This document shows, piece by piece, positions 1 to 5,929 of a stretch of DNA of 64,000 bases; position 1 is the first letter of the stretch, and each line of letters opens with the position of its first letter. This DNA is from Parerythrobacter lacustris (GTDB lineage Bacteria > Pseudomonadota > Alphaproteobacteria > Sphingomonadales > Sphingomonadaceae). The DNA lies in the NCBI RefSeq assembly GCF_024626475.1, contig NZ_JANKHH010000003.1, positions 496,001 to 560,000 on the forward strand. The letters run 5' to 3'. The position numbers and the translations under genes are program-made. The notes beneath the pieces are model-generated. The model worked only from the letters and a program-made list of their open reading frames with translations. It was not told the DNA's origin and did not search any database.

Positions 1-153
1 GGTAAGTTTCGGGAACCCATCTTTGATCCGCGAGGCGTTGAGGCGGGCAAGGTAGATGTCGAGTTGCTCATCACGGCTACACCTCGGCATACCCGCAATT
101 TTCTCAGCGGCCGGCCGGAATTTATTCAAATACGTTGAGCTGATTCCCTCCAT
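1..153 (-). CDS. Partial hypothetical protein, runs off the left edge
   Basis: A leftward reading frame starts at ATG 153 and is still open at base 1, giving 51 residues (begins MEGISSTYLN). The frame is also open upstream of this ATG, so the true start may lie further right. The peptide is polar and has a normal amino acid mixture, with no recognisable domain. There is no Shine-Dalgarno site before ATG 153. It may belong to the part of the mobile element outside the window. Assignment as a gene is tentative. Confidence 0.35.
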   Translation of the reverse strand, partial: MEGISSTYLNKFRPAAEKIAGMPRCSRDEQLDIYLARLNASRIKDGFPKLT

Positions 154-541
154 GCTTTTGATCTTAATGCATTCATTCCTGAATGATTTTCTTGTTAGAT
201 TTGGGTCGCGCCCCCTTTCCCCCGCCGTGCGGAAGAAAAGAGACGCGGACTTTCCCGTTGAGTTTGACCCTGTGTGTCGGCTTGGGCAGCCCGCGCTGGA
301 ACCGGCATATTTACGTCCCCCGGTTATACCCCCAGGACACCAAAAAACCGCGCACGCCTAAGCGCTCGCGGTCTTTTGGATGCAGTCAGTATAAGTGACC
401 TCGGGGACGAATCCCTTGGCCATCAGTGTAGCACTGAAATCCCGTATACAGTTCTGCATATCCCCACCTTATCATATGGGCATGCTCGACAACTGGGAAA
501 AGGCTGGGGACAGTGGGGACAACCAAGCATGGAGGGCAGTC

Positions 542-892
542 ATGGGATTTCTAACATCTGCTTTCAGTCTTTTCGTTCTCGTTACTGGCGTTATGGCAAT
601 GTGGCAGACGAGTTTTTGGCTCGGCCTCTGTGGGTTGGTAGCGCCGCTCGCCTCAATGATCGCGGGTGGGGTCATAAGTGAAACTTTTGCCCGCAGAGAA
701 ACCGTACGTTGGGGCAGCTCTGCTCTCGCTGTAGTTCTGCTCGCAGGCATGTCGTACTGGGCCTGGTCAGCCGATTGGAATCTCAACGTAGCTGGCTACA
801 ACATCCCGGGCATGGTTGAGTTGGCTGTTGGTTTCTTCCTCGGATTATTGGAAGGACTTTTCTCTGGAAGACGTGCCGATAAGCCATCGTAG
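542..892 (+). CDS. Small polytopic membrane protein
   Basis: A 116-residue protein with about four hydrophobic segments: the N-terminus to about 22, about 27-45, 57-75 and 91-110. It ends in a short basic tail (GRRADKPS). I chose ATG 542 because GGAGG at 531-535 sits 6 bases upstream; the frame stays open to 395, with an alternative ATG at 476. No family is recognised. It stands alone at the left of the early region of the element and could be a superinfection-exclusion or other membrane cargo protein, but nothing in the sequence proves this. Confidence 0.55.
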   Translation: MGFLTSAFSLFVLVTGVMAMWQTSFWLGLCGLVAPLASMIAGGVISETFARRETVRWGSSALAVVLLAGMSYWAWSADWNLNVAGYNIPGMVELAVGFFLGLLEGLFSGRRADKPS

Positions 893-917
893 GCCACTGT
901 AACGTTGACGCCGAGCG

Positions 918-1061
918 CTACGCAGCAATAATTACGTCGATTACCGAAAGGATCGTGCGGCCTTCCTTCTTCGCTATCGCGGACAGCTTCCTGTAGGCCT
1001 TCATGCTGATCTTGATGTTGATGCGGGTGGGCTTCCCACCCTGCGCTTTTGTAGGTTTCAT
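918..1061 (-). CDS. Ribbon-helix-helix (Arc/CopG-like) small DNA-binding protein
   Basis: This 47-residue leftward gene is too short for standard gene-length cut-offs. A basic N-terminus is followed by an alternating strand (TRINIKISMKAY) and two short helices (RKLSAIAKKEG and TILSVIDVII). That is the pattern of ribbon-helix-helix repressors of the Arc/CopG type, which dimerise and insert a beta ribbon into the major groove. It is divergent from the recT operon, and an inverted repeat (1,093-1,101 with 1,131-1,139) lies just upstream, so it may regulate the early operon and itself. The fold is inferred from pattern only, and there is no clear ribosome site. Confidence 0.55.
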   Translation of the reverse strand: MKPTKAQGGKPTRINIKISMKAYRKLSAIAKKEGRTILSVIDVIIAA

Positions 1062-1092
1062 GCCGGAATAATAACGCGGTCTGGCACGCGCC

Positions 1093-1140
1093 TAGCACGC
1101 TATCCCCACCCCAACGCTGGCACGTTAAACAGCGTGCTAT
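1093..1140. promoter_or_regulatory. Inverted repeat, candidate operator
   Basis: TAGCACGCT at 1,093-1,101 and AGCGTGCTA at 1,131-1,139 form a perfect 9-base inverted repeat with a 29-base spacer. It lies between the divergent ribbon-helix-helix gene and the recT operon. The position suits a repressor operator, but binding is inferred. Confidence 0.4.
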
Positions 1141-1238
1141 AGTGGGACTACCTCGGAAGAGGGAAGCGGGGGATTCAAGGTTTGAACCACCTCCCTGTCT
1201 CCCGCCTCCCGCCTCCCTCCTCGGAGTGATTACAAATC

Positions 1239-1325
1239 ATCCTTATGCCGTGCGCGCCGTTCGTGGGGACCTTTCCTCGAACTCATAAGGATCGTGGTCC
1301 GTTGGGCCTCGTGGGCGGCGCGCAC
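1239..1325 (+). promoter_or_regulatory. Structured 5' leader with interleaved inverted repeats
   Basis: Two perfect inverted repeats interleave upstream of recT. ATCCTTATG (1,239-1,247) pairs with CATAAGGAT (1,284-1,292). GTGCGCGCCG (1,250-1,259) pairs with CGGCGCGCAC (1,316-1,325). The order A-B-A'-B' means an RNA can form either a pseudoknot or two mutually exclusive hairpins. The second arm ends 11 bases before the recT ATG at 1,337, so it could mask translation start. It may instead be DNA sites for a protein. Confidence 0.45.
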
Positions 1326-1336
1326 TGATACCATCT

Positions 1337-2071
1337 ATGACTGAAACCAAAAATCAAGAAGGGAGCACCGTGGCCGTCGTCAAAGCAGAAATTACCCGCC
1401 AACTAGCCCACCCTGAAACCGTGAAGGCATTGCTCGACACGACATTCAAGGGGCTGGACGAAGCGACCATGAAGCGAGCCCTGTTGGAGGGAATGCTCCG
1501 CGGCTTCCAATTTCCGGATTTCCTCAAAAAGGACGTGTATGCGATCCCCTACGGCGGGACGTACAGCCTCGTTACCTCGATCGACTACTCCCGGAAGATC
1601 GGGATGAGGAGCGGCGTGATCGGGGTATCTGAGCCGACCTACGAGATGGCCGCCGATGGAACCTCGCCACTCTCCTGCTCCGTCACGGTCAAGCGCCGCG
1701 TAGGCCAGGATATCGGAGAGTTCAGTGCGAAGGTATTCTTCAAGGAGTACACCACTAGCGCAAACCTCTGGAAGTCGAAGCCGCTCACTATGATCGCGAA
1801 GGTTGCTGAGATGCACGCCTACCGCAAAGCGTGCCCTGAGGAGCTTGCGCAAAGCTTTGTGGAAGAGGAGTTTCAAAAGCCAGAAGCACCTGTTCACACG
1901 ACTGCGCACGATATCGATGACCTTCGCCTACAGCTCCAGTCCTGCCTCACAATGGAGGCCCTGGAGAAGCTGTGGGCAGACATTCCGGGCGACGCAAAGA
2001 ATGCGCTAAAAGACGATATGGAGCGCGTGAAGTCGATAATTACGAGCGAGGCGGAAGCCACAATCCAATAG
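1337..2071 (+). CDS. recT: RecT-family single-strand annealing protein
   Basis: A 244-residue protein of the RecT/Bet type, which coats single-stranded DNA and anneals complementary strands in phage recombination. The N-terminal half has the family pattern (ALLEGMLRGFQFPDFLKKDVYAIPYGG, then a conserved strand/turn). The signature W-x-S-K-P-L-T-M-I-A-K-V-A-E-x-H-x-x-R-K-A-C-P is at about residues 144-166. The C-terminus is acidic and likely docks partners. The next gene is a YqaJ-type exonuclease, the usual partner (compare RecE/RecT, Exo/Bet). It is the first gene of the early rightward operon. The ATG at 1,337 has no clear Shine-Dalgarno sequence. Family assignment is strong. Confidence 0.88.
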   Translation: MTETKNQEGSTVAVVKAEITRQLAHPETVKALLDTTFKGLDEATMKRALLEGMLRGFQFPDFLKKDVYAIPYGGTYSLVTSIDYSRKIGMRSGVIGVSEPTYEMAADGTSPLSCSVTVKRRVGQDIGEFSAKVFFKEYTTSANLWKSKPLTMIAKVAEMHAYRKACPEELAQSFVEEEFQKPEAPVHTTAHDIDDLRLQLQSCLTMEALEKLWADIPGDAKNALKDDMERVKSIITSEAEATIQ

Positions 2072-2074
2072 TGT

Positions 2075-2836
2075 ATGAAAGTCCGGGCATTCGACAGCCA
2101 AGAGGCTTGGATGAACTGGCGGCTCGGCAAGCTGACCGGCTCGCGTGTGAAGGACGCCGTCAATCTGCGCGATGGCGCTACCAAGGCTGAGGTATGGCGC
2201 ATTGCCGCTGAAAGCATCATCGGCTCAGCCGCTATTGCTGAAGGCGACCTATCGGCCTCTCAAGTGCTTGAACGCGGACACCGGCTCGAACCCGTTGCGC
2301 TCGCACGCTTTGCCAAAGAGACCGGCAAGAAGGTCGATGCGAGCCTCGTTGGCTGGGAAAGCGACGACGATACGCGCTTAGCCATTTCGCCTGATGGTGT
2401 GATCTGCAAGACGGAGGCGGTGGAGGTGAAGTGCCTTCTTTCCACGAAGCATGTGGAAGCGCTGTACACCCGTAGCATCCCGAAAAACACAGCCGGATAT
2501 GAGGAGCAACGCCTCCATTACTTCATCGTAAACCCGAAGCTGCGCAAGCTCCACCACGTGTTCTACCACCCGGATTTTCCAGCTCCACTCGACTTCTTCG
2601 TCATCACAGCAACACGCGACGAGTTGGTTGAAGAGATCGCTCGCTATGAGGAAGCGGAACGCGAGGTGGTCGCAAAGGTGCGAGACATTGTGAACACGCT
2701 CACGCTTTACGGACCGGAAGAGGTTGAGCGAATGCGACAGGTTCACGACGAGCTGGTTGCCGACGCTACAAAGAAGCACGTGGCCGGGAAGGCTCGTGTT
2801 CAGGCCCTTATCAACACTCAAAAATCAATCGTATGA
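2075..2836 (+). CDS. YqaJ-like viral exonuclease (PD-(D/E)XK)
   Basis: A 253-residue nuclease of the YqaJ/lambda-exonuclease superfamily. It resects double-stranded ends 5' to 3' to make single strands for the RecT-type annealing protein encoded 3 bases upstream. Visible motifs are TGSRVKDAVN near 21-30, GHRLEPVALARF at 68-79 (E72), SPDG at 105-108 (D107) and EAVEVKC at 114-120 (E117 and K119 as the E-x-K pair). The C-terminal 60 residues are a charged helix. Its stop overlaps the next start (ATGA). The pair is a standard two-component phage recombinase. Confidence 0.85.
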   Translation: MKVRAFDSQEAWMNWRLGKLTGSRVKDAVNLRDGATKAEVWRIAAESIIGSAAIAEGDLSASQVLERGHRLEPVALARFAKETGKKVDASLVGWESDDDTRLAISPDGVICKTEAVEVKCLLSTKHVEALYTRSIPKNTAGYEEQRLHYFIVNPKLRKLHHVFYHPDFPAPLDFFVITATRDELVEEIARYEEAEREVVAKVRDIVNTLTLYGPEEVERMRQVHDELVADATKKHVAGKARVQALINTQKSIV

Positions 2837-2994
2837 AAACACTCAAGACACTCGTCACGACCGGCGAAAACCTAGTCGATGATGTGCTCACGTTTGCGAA
2901 ATGCCAGCACTGTTTCGACGCTGGCCAAGTCGAAATTCGGGACGAAGATTATCAGCCAACCGGGCGCTATCTCCCCTGCCATTGCCGCCTATGA
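2833..2994 (+). CDS. Small putative zinc-binding protein
   Basis: This 53-residue protein is coupled to the exonuclease by an ATGA overlap at 2,833-2,836. It has two cysteine knuckles, C24-x2-C27 (KCQHC) and C49-x-C51 (PCHC, with H50), spaced to hold one zinc ion. The first 20 residues are helical in pattern. No named family is recognised. Its place between the exonuclease and three other overlapping small genes suggests an early accessory function, such as host takeover or replication, but that is inference. Confidence 0.65.
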   Translation: MKTLKTLVTTGENLVDDVLTFAKCQHCFDAGQVEIRDEDYQPTGRYLPCHCRL

Positions 2995-3158
2995 AACCTT
3001 CAATCTTCGACTACGAGCGACGCGTTCCTCGGCATGTCCGTGAGCGGCGTGAGCGCATCCTAAGCGCCGCCGTGCTTGTAATCCAGGTGGCGGTGATAGT
3101 GGGAATCATTGGCATGCTGATGGAGTGGGCGATTATCGATCCAACCTTTGGAATATGA
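2991..3158 (+). CDS. Small single-span membrane protein
   Basis: A 55-residue protein starting at ATG 2,991, which overlaps the previous stop (ATGA). A basic N-terminus (RRVPRHVRERRER) is followed by one hydrophobic segment at about 25-49, so the N-terminus is probably cytoplasmic. Its stop overlaps the next ATG at 3,155. No family is recognised. The frame is open further upstream, but the coupled ATG is the convincing start. Confidence 0.6.
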   Translation: MKPSIFDYERRVPRHVRERRERILSAAVLVIQVAVIVGIIGMLMEWAIIDPTFGI

Positions 3159-3649
3159 ATTATGCTGGTAGTTTCACGCTGCTCGATGATGACGGCAACA
3201 TTGTCTTCCAGCGCGAGCTAACCCCCGACGAAATCATTGCTGAGCTGCTAGCTGCCATCCCTGACGAAGCCGATACCGAGTCCGAACCTGAAGAGGAGCC
3301 AATCGCGGCGGTCCTTCCAAGTTCAGCACGTCAGCCAAAATCAGAAAAGCCAGCCCGACGATGCGGTAGCTGCGGAAGGCCTGGACATTCTCGTCGAACA
3401 TGTTCGACCGGCGGTGCGGCTCCGCTCGTGGACACCGAGGTGGAAGAACAACCTTATCGAGGCGAGTCTAAGGCTGACAGTCTGACGCTTGGGCAGTTTC
3501 AGATGGTGGTGGATAGCCGCGAAAACGATCTGAAGTTTTCGTCGTCTGTCTGCGCCGATAAGCTCGGCGTCGATCTAAGGGAGGTCAATCGGGCCATCCT
3601 CACCGGCTCTTGGGAGAAATACCAGGACAGCTACCGCACCACCTTATGA
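3155..3649 (+). CDS. CCHC zinc-knuckle protein
   Basis: This 164-residue protein starts at ATG 3,155, overlapping the previous stop (ATGA). An acidic N-terminal domain (1-50) leads to a basic linker. A canonical retroviral-type zinc knuckle follows, C70-x2-C73-x4-H78-x4-C83 (CGSCGRPGHSRRTC), which usually binds single-stranded nucleic acid. The C-terminal 60 residues look like a small helical domain, possibly helix-turn-helix (VCADKLGVDLREVNRAI). It follows the recombination genes in one operon, so a role with single-stranded DNA or RNA is plausible. Such knuckles are much rarer in phages than in eukaryotes. Confidence 0.65.
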   Translation: MNYAGSFTLLDDDGNIVFQRELTPDEIIAELLAAIPDEADTESEPEEEPIAAVLPSSARQPKSEKPARRCGSCGRPGHSRRTCSTGGAAPLVDTEVEEQPYRGESKADSLTLGQFQMVVDSRENDLKFSSSVCADKLGVDLREVNRAILTGSWEKYQDSYRTTL

Positions 3650-3933
3650 AGAAGCCTAGCCAAGCCGAAAAGCTTCGCCGTCTCTTGGCCGATGGCGCTT
3701 GGCACTCAACTCCAGAAATCCAGCAGGTCGTGTACGGCGGCGACCACTTAGGCACCGCGAGGATCGCGAGCCGCGTGAATGATCTGCGCAACAAAGGGTG
3801 CGAGATTTCCGGGCGCAGAGATGAGGATAACCGTTCGATCTATTGGTACCGCATGTCAGCGAAGCCGAAGCCGCGGGTGGAGTACGTCAATATCGGCGGC
3901 GTGATGCACGCGCGTGTGGTTGCCGACGGTTGA
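3646..3933 (+). CDS. Small winged-helix-like DNA-binding protein
   Basis: A 95-residue protein starting at ATG 3,646, which overlaps the previous stop. The pattern helix (QAEKLRRLLADG), helix (TPEIQQVVYGG), recognition helix (TARIASRVNDLRNKG), then a two-stranded wing (EISGRRDEDNRSIYWYRM) fits the small winged-helix proteins common in phage early operons. It is the last gene of the rightward operon; a hairpin follows at 3,977-3,998. It may act in gene control. The exact family is not recognised. Confidence 0.6.
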   Translation: MKKPSQAEKLRRLLADGAWHSTPEIQQVVYGGDHLGTARIASRVNDLRNKGCEISGRRDEDNRSIYWYRMSAKPKPRVEYVNIGGVMHARVVADG

Positions 3934-3976
3934 CCGCGAAACGATTCAAACCGCGTGAGATGTGTTTAGAGGGGAT

Positions 3977-3998
3977 GGCTCCCAATCTCATAGGAGCC
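3977..3998. terminator. Hairpin between convergent operons
   Basis: GGCTCC (3,977-3,982) and GGAGCC (3,993-3,998) form a stem with a 10-base loop between the rightward early operon and the leftward late operon. There is no strong T-run on either strand, so its terminator role is based mainly on position. The rest of 3,934-4,163 shows no convincing gene. Confidence 0.4.
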
Positions 3999-4163
3999 CA
4001 TTGTGTCCCTCAATCTGATAATCATGTGGTCAACCGGTGCTTACTCCCGAGCGCGTCGTTCTGTCGCGCTCCTCAACCTGGGAGTACGCAGATGATCGAC
4101 CTGAATGACCCGCTTTCCGTGAGGCAAGCCTCGCGGCGGAACCGCAAGACGCGCCTCCGCAAG

Positions 4164-4358
4164 CTAGCGTTTCCTGAAACCCGTCCAACTGATATCGCCA
4201 ATGCGGACGCGGCCATAGATGGCCCAGATGCCGGCGACGACGGTGACGGTGTTCGTGATAATGCTGGTGAGGGCTGCGCTGTCAGCGACCTCAAAACCGA
4301 GCAATGGAGCAAGGCCTGAGAGAAGGGCGACTAGGGCAGCGATGTATGTGTTGCTCAT
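4164..4358 (-). CDS. Small membrane protein, holin-like
   Basis: A 64-residue protein with two hydrophobic segments (about 6-22 and 30-48) and a basic C-terminus ending GFRKR. Size, topology and position next to a membrane-anchored peptidase fit a small phage holin or spanin-like component. It is the last gene of the leftward late module. Its ATG lies exactly 6 bases from TGaTACAAT (-10 at 4,365-4,370), so it can be made from its own leaderless transcript. Confidence 0.6.
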   Translation of the reverse strand: MSNTYIAALVALLSGLAPLLGFEVADSAALTSIITNTVTVVAGIWAIYGRVRIGDISWTGFRKR

Positions 4359-4364
4359 GCTGAA

Positions 4365-4370
4365 ATTGTA
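4365..4370 (-). promoter_or_regulatory. Extended -10 promoter for a leaderless transcript
   Basis: On the minus strand TGaTACAAT is followed by 6 bases and then the ATG at 4,358. No good -35 is seen, but the TGn extension can replace it. Transcription would start at or next to the ATG. Confidence 0.45.
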
Positions 4371-5003
4371 TCAGCCGCCAATCCACCGGAAGCAGAAACG
4401 CGGGATGCCGCCCTTCTTGGTGTAGAAGGCGTCGGCTTCGGCCAGGTTCTCCCAGTGGTTGTCCCACCGGCCTGTCGCTGAGTTGTTGCTCATAAGCTGA
4501 TGCTTGCCAGCGATGAAGACATGGCCGTTGCGTACCTCACCATTTCCCATGCCGGTGGGGTAGATTATTATGTCCCCGAATTGCGGGGCTGCCGCCTTCT
4601 CAAACTCGACGCTTTTGCGCAGCCAGTCGTACAGCGTCGAAGTGCCGGGGATGCCTTTGCCTGGTAGTCCCTTCACGCCAGCAAGCGTCATTACGTGGGT
4701 GATGGCGTTGGCACAGTTCACTTCCTTGGGAATGTTCGTGTCGAGACCCATGCGGCGGCCGAGTGAGGTGAAGGCAACCTGATACAAAACCTCTCGGGGC
4801 GATGGCGGGATTGGCTTAGGCTCGGAAGCAACAACCTCGCTCTCCGGAATGGTGACAGGCTCCGGTGTTGCAGGCGGTAGGGAAGGGGGTTTCACGCCCG
4901 TTTCACGGGGCTGGGGCGATGGTTCAGTGGGCTTGCGGGGTGTTTTGAGGGCAAGAAGCAAAGGGACGAAAATAGCGAGCAGAGCGGCGATGTAGATGAT
5001 CAT
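4371..5003 (-). CDS. Membrane-anchored cell-wall peptidase/amidase, candidate endolysin
   Basis: A 210-residue protein. Residues 1-19 are a hydrophobic anchor (signal-anchor style), 20-70 a proline-rich linker that could cross the periplasm, and 75-210 a catalytic domain. The last shows a cysteine in NCANAI, a histidine in RNGHVFIAG and a C-terminal GRWDNHW, the layout of NlpC/P60 or CHAP-like cysteine peptidases that cut peptidoglycan. It sits next to a holin-like protein and a zinc-peptidase-like protein. An uncleaved anchor would resemble signal-anchor-release endolysins. The start follows TAGCCT with no Shine-Dalgarno site. Confidence 0.65.
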   Translation of the reverse strand: MIIYIAALLAIFVPLLLALKTPRKPTEPSPQPRETGVKPPSLPPATPEPVTIPESEVVASEPKPIPPSPREVLYQVAFTSLGRRMGLDTNIPKEVNCANAITHVMTLAGVKGLPGKGIPGTSTLYDWLRKSVEFEKAAAPQFGDIIIYPTGMGNGEVRNGHVFIAGKHQLMSNNSATGRWDNHWENLAEADAFYTKKGGIPRFCFRWIGG

Positions 5004-5006
5004 AGG

Positions 5007-5606
5007 CTAGGGATTGGGTGAGCGAACAATGTCGAGCAGCACTTGGAGGCGGAACATTAGGCGCTTGAGCAGGCTAGGGCGCTCATCGCCGAGACGAAGC
5101 TCGCGATAAAACCCGTCGATATTGTTGATGCTGGTCTGGTAATCGAAGTCGTGAACCTCGAGCTCGGTGAGCCCTAGCTCCGTGAAGCCGTGGCCGAGCT
5201 CGTGGCATATGACTTTCGGGAGTAGGTCGCGGCGACTTTTATCCTTGAAGCGAACGACGGAGCTGCTGTTGGCGGCCGCCCAGGCTTCGATGAAGCCATC
5301 GCCGTCGCTGAAATGAGATCCGCGCAGTCCGCTTTTGAGTTTCCATCGCTTTGCCTGAGCGAGCGAAGCAACGAACACTGCTCCCAGATATCCGTCTAGG
5401 ATTGCCTGCCGGGAAATGTGCTCCTGAAACCACTCTTGCTCTATGCGACCCTTGCTCACCTTTGGGGTGAGGCGGCGATAATCGTACACGAGCTCAACGT
5501 CGGCCAGCTGGGGACATTCAGAGAGAATGTTCCTCACGACGGGCAGCTTTTTCAACACCCACTTCTGGTCGCTGACTATGAGAAATTTCGGCTTGGTGAG
5601 GTTCAT
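5007..5606 (-). CDS. Zinc metallopeptidase-like protein (HELGH)
   Basis: A 199-residue protein with a zincin motif H-E-L-G-H at about 139-143 (VICHELGHGFTELGL). In zincins the two histidines bind zinc and the glutamate activates water. A possible third ligand lies in ELEVHDFD about 15 residues on. There is no signal peptide. The gene lies in the lysis cassette, starting directly after the stop of the preceding gene. It could cut peptide cross-links, a host protein or a structural protein. No named phage family is recognised, so the substrate is unknown. Confidence 0.6.
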   Translation of the reverse strand: MNLTKPKFLIVSDQKWVLKKLPVVRNILSECPQLADVELVYDYRRLTPKVSKGRIEQEWFQEHISRQAILDGYLGAVFVASLAQAKRWKLKSGLRGSHFSDGDGFIEAWAAANSSSVVRFKDKSRRDLLPKVICHELGHGFTELGLTELEVHDFDYQTSINNIDGFYRELRLGDERPSLLKRLMFRLQVLLDIVRSPNP

Positions 5607-5927
5607 TTATTTGATGACGAGGGTGAGCAATGCTCCAAGCGTGGCGATCCCACACGTCCCGATTATACCGTAGGCGATCGACTTAACGGGCAGGAAGCGA
5701 TCGTTCGTGACGTAGTGCGCACCAAGGCTCTGAAGAGCGGTAGAGACCTCCTGCATGGTCTCCTGCACCTGTGAGACCGCCACCTTGAGCGCTGCTAGCT
5801 CCTTGCCGTTTTGGGCGTAGATTTCAAGATGTCTGTCAAAGCGGATGGAAAGGCCGAGCGCGTTTTTCTCGAGCTCAGAGAGCTTGGCGTCGTGCAGAGC
5901 TTCTTTGACTGCTGCTGAGGTTGGCAT
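5607..5927 (-). CDS. Coiled-coil protein with C-terminal membrane segment (XhlA-like)
   Basis: This 106-residue protein has a helical, coiled-coil-forming N-terminal region (to about 70) and one membrane segment at about 84-104 (IAYGIIGTCGIATLGALLTLVI). This is the architecture of XhlA/haemolysin-type holin helpers. The position between the tail fibre gene and lysis genes supports a lysis role. It starts 2 bases after the fibre gene's stop (TAG-CT-ATG) without a Shine-Dalgarno site. Confidence 0.6.
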   Translation of the reverse strand: MPTSAAVKEALHDAKLSELEKNALGLSIRFDRHLEIYAQNGKELAALKVAVSQVQETMQEVSTALQSLGAHYVTNDRFLPVKSIAYGIIGTCGIATLGALLTLVIK

Positions 5928-5929
5928 AG

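Noticed and set aside
56-361. Rightward frame of 101 codons at the left edge
   Set aside because: Composition is irregular, no ribosome site, and the opposite strand has a more protein-like frame at 1-153.
1081-1140. Possible sigma-54 promoter (TGGCACG repeats)
   Set aside because: The TGGCACG elements lack a TTGC-type partner at the required spacing.
3843-4319. Rightward frame of 158 codons, including a stretch from ATG 4,092 (MIDLNDPLSV)
   Set aside because: It overlaps the convincing leftward membrane protein at 4,164-4,358 and its C-terminal half has a biased composition expected from antisense reading. The early part could be a short gene but lacks support.
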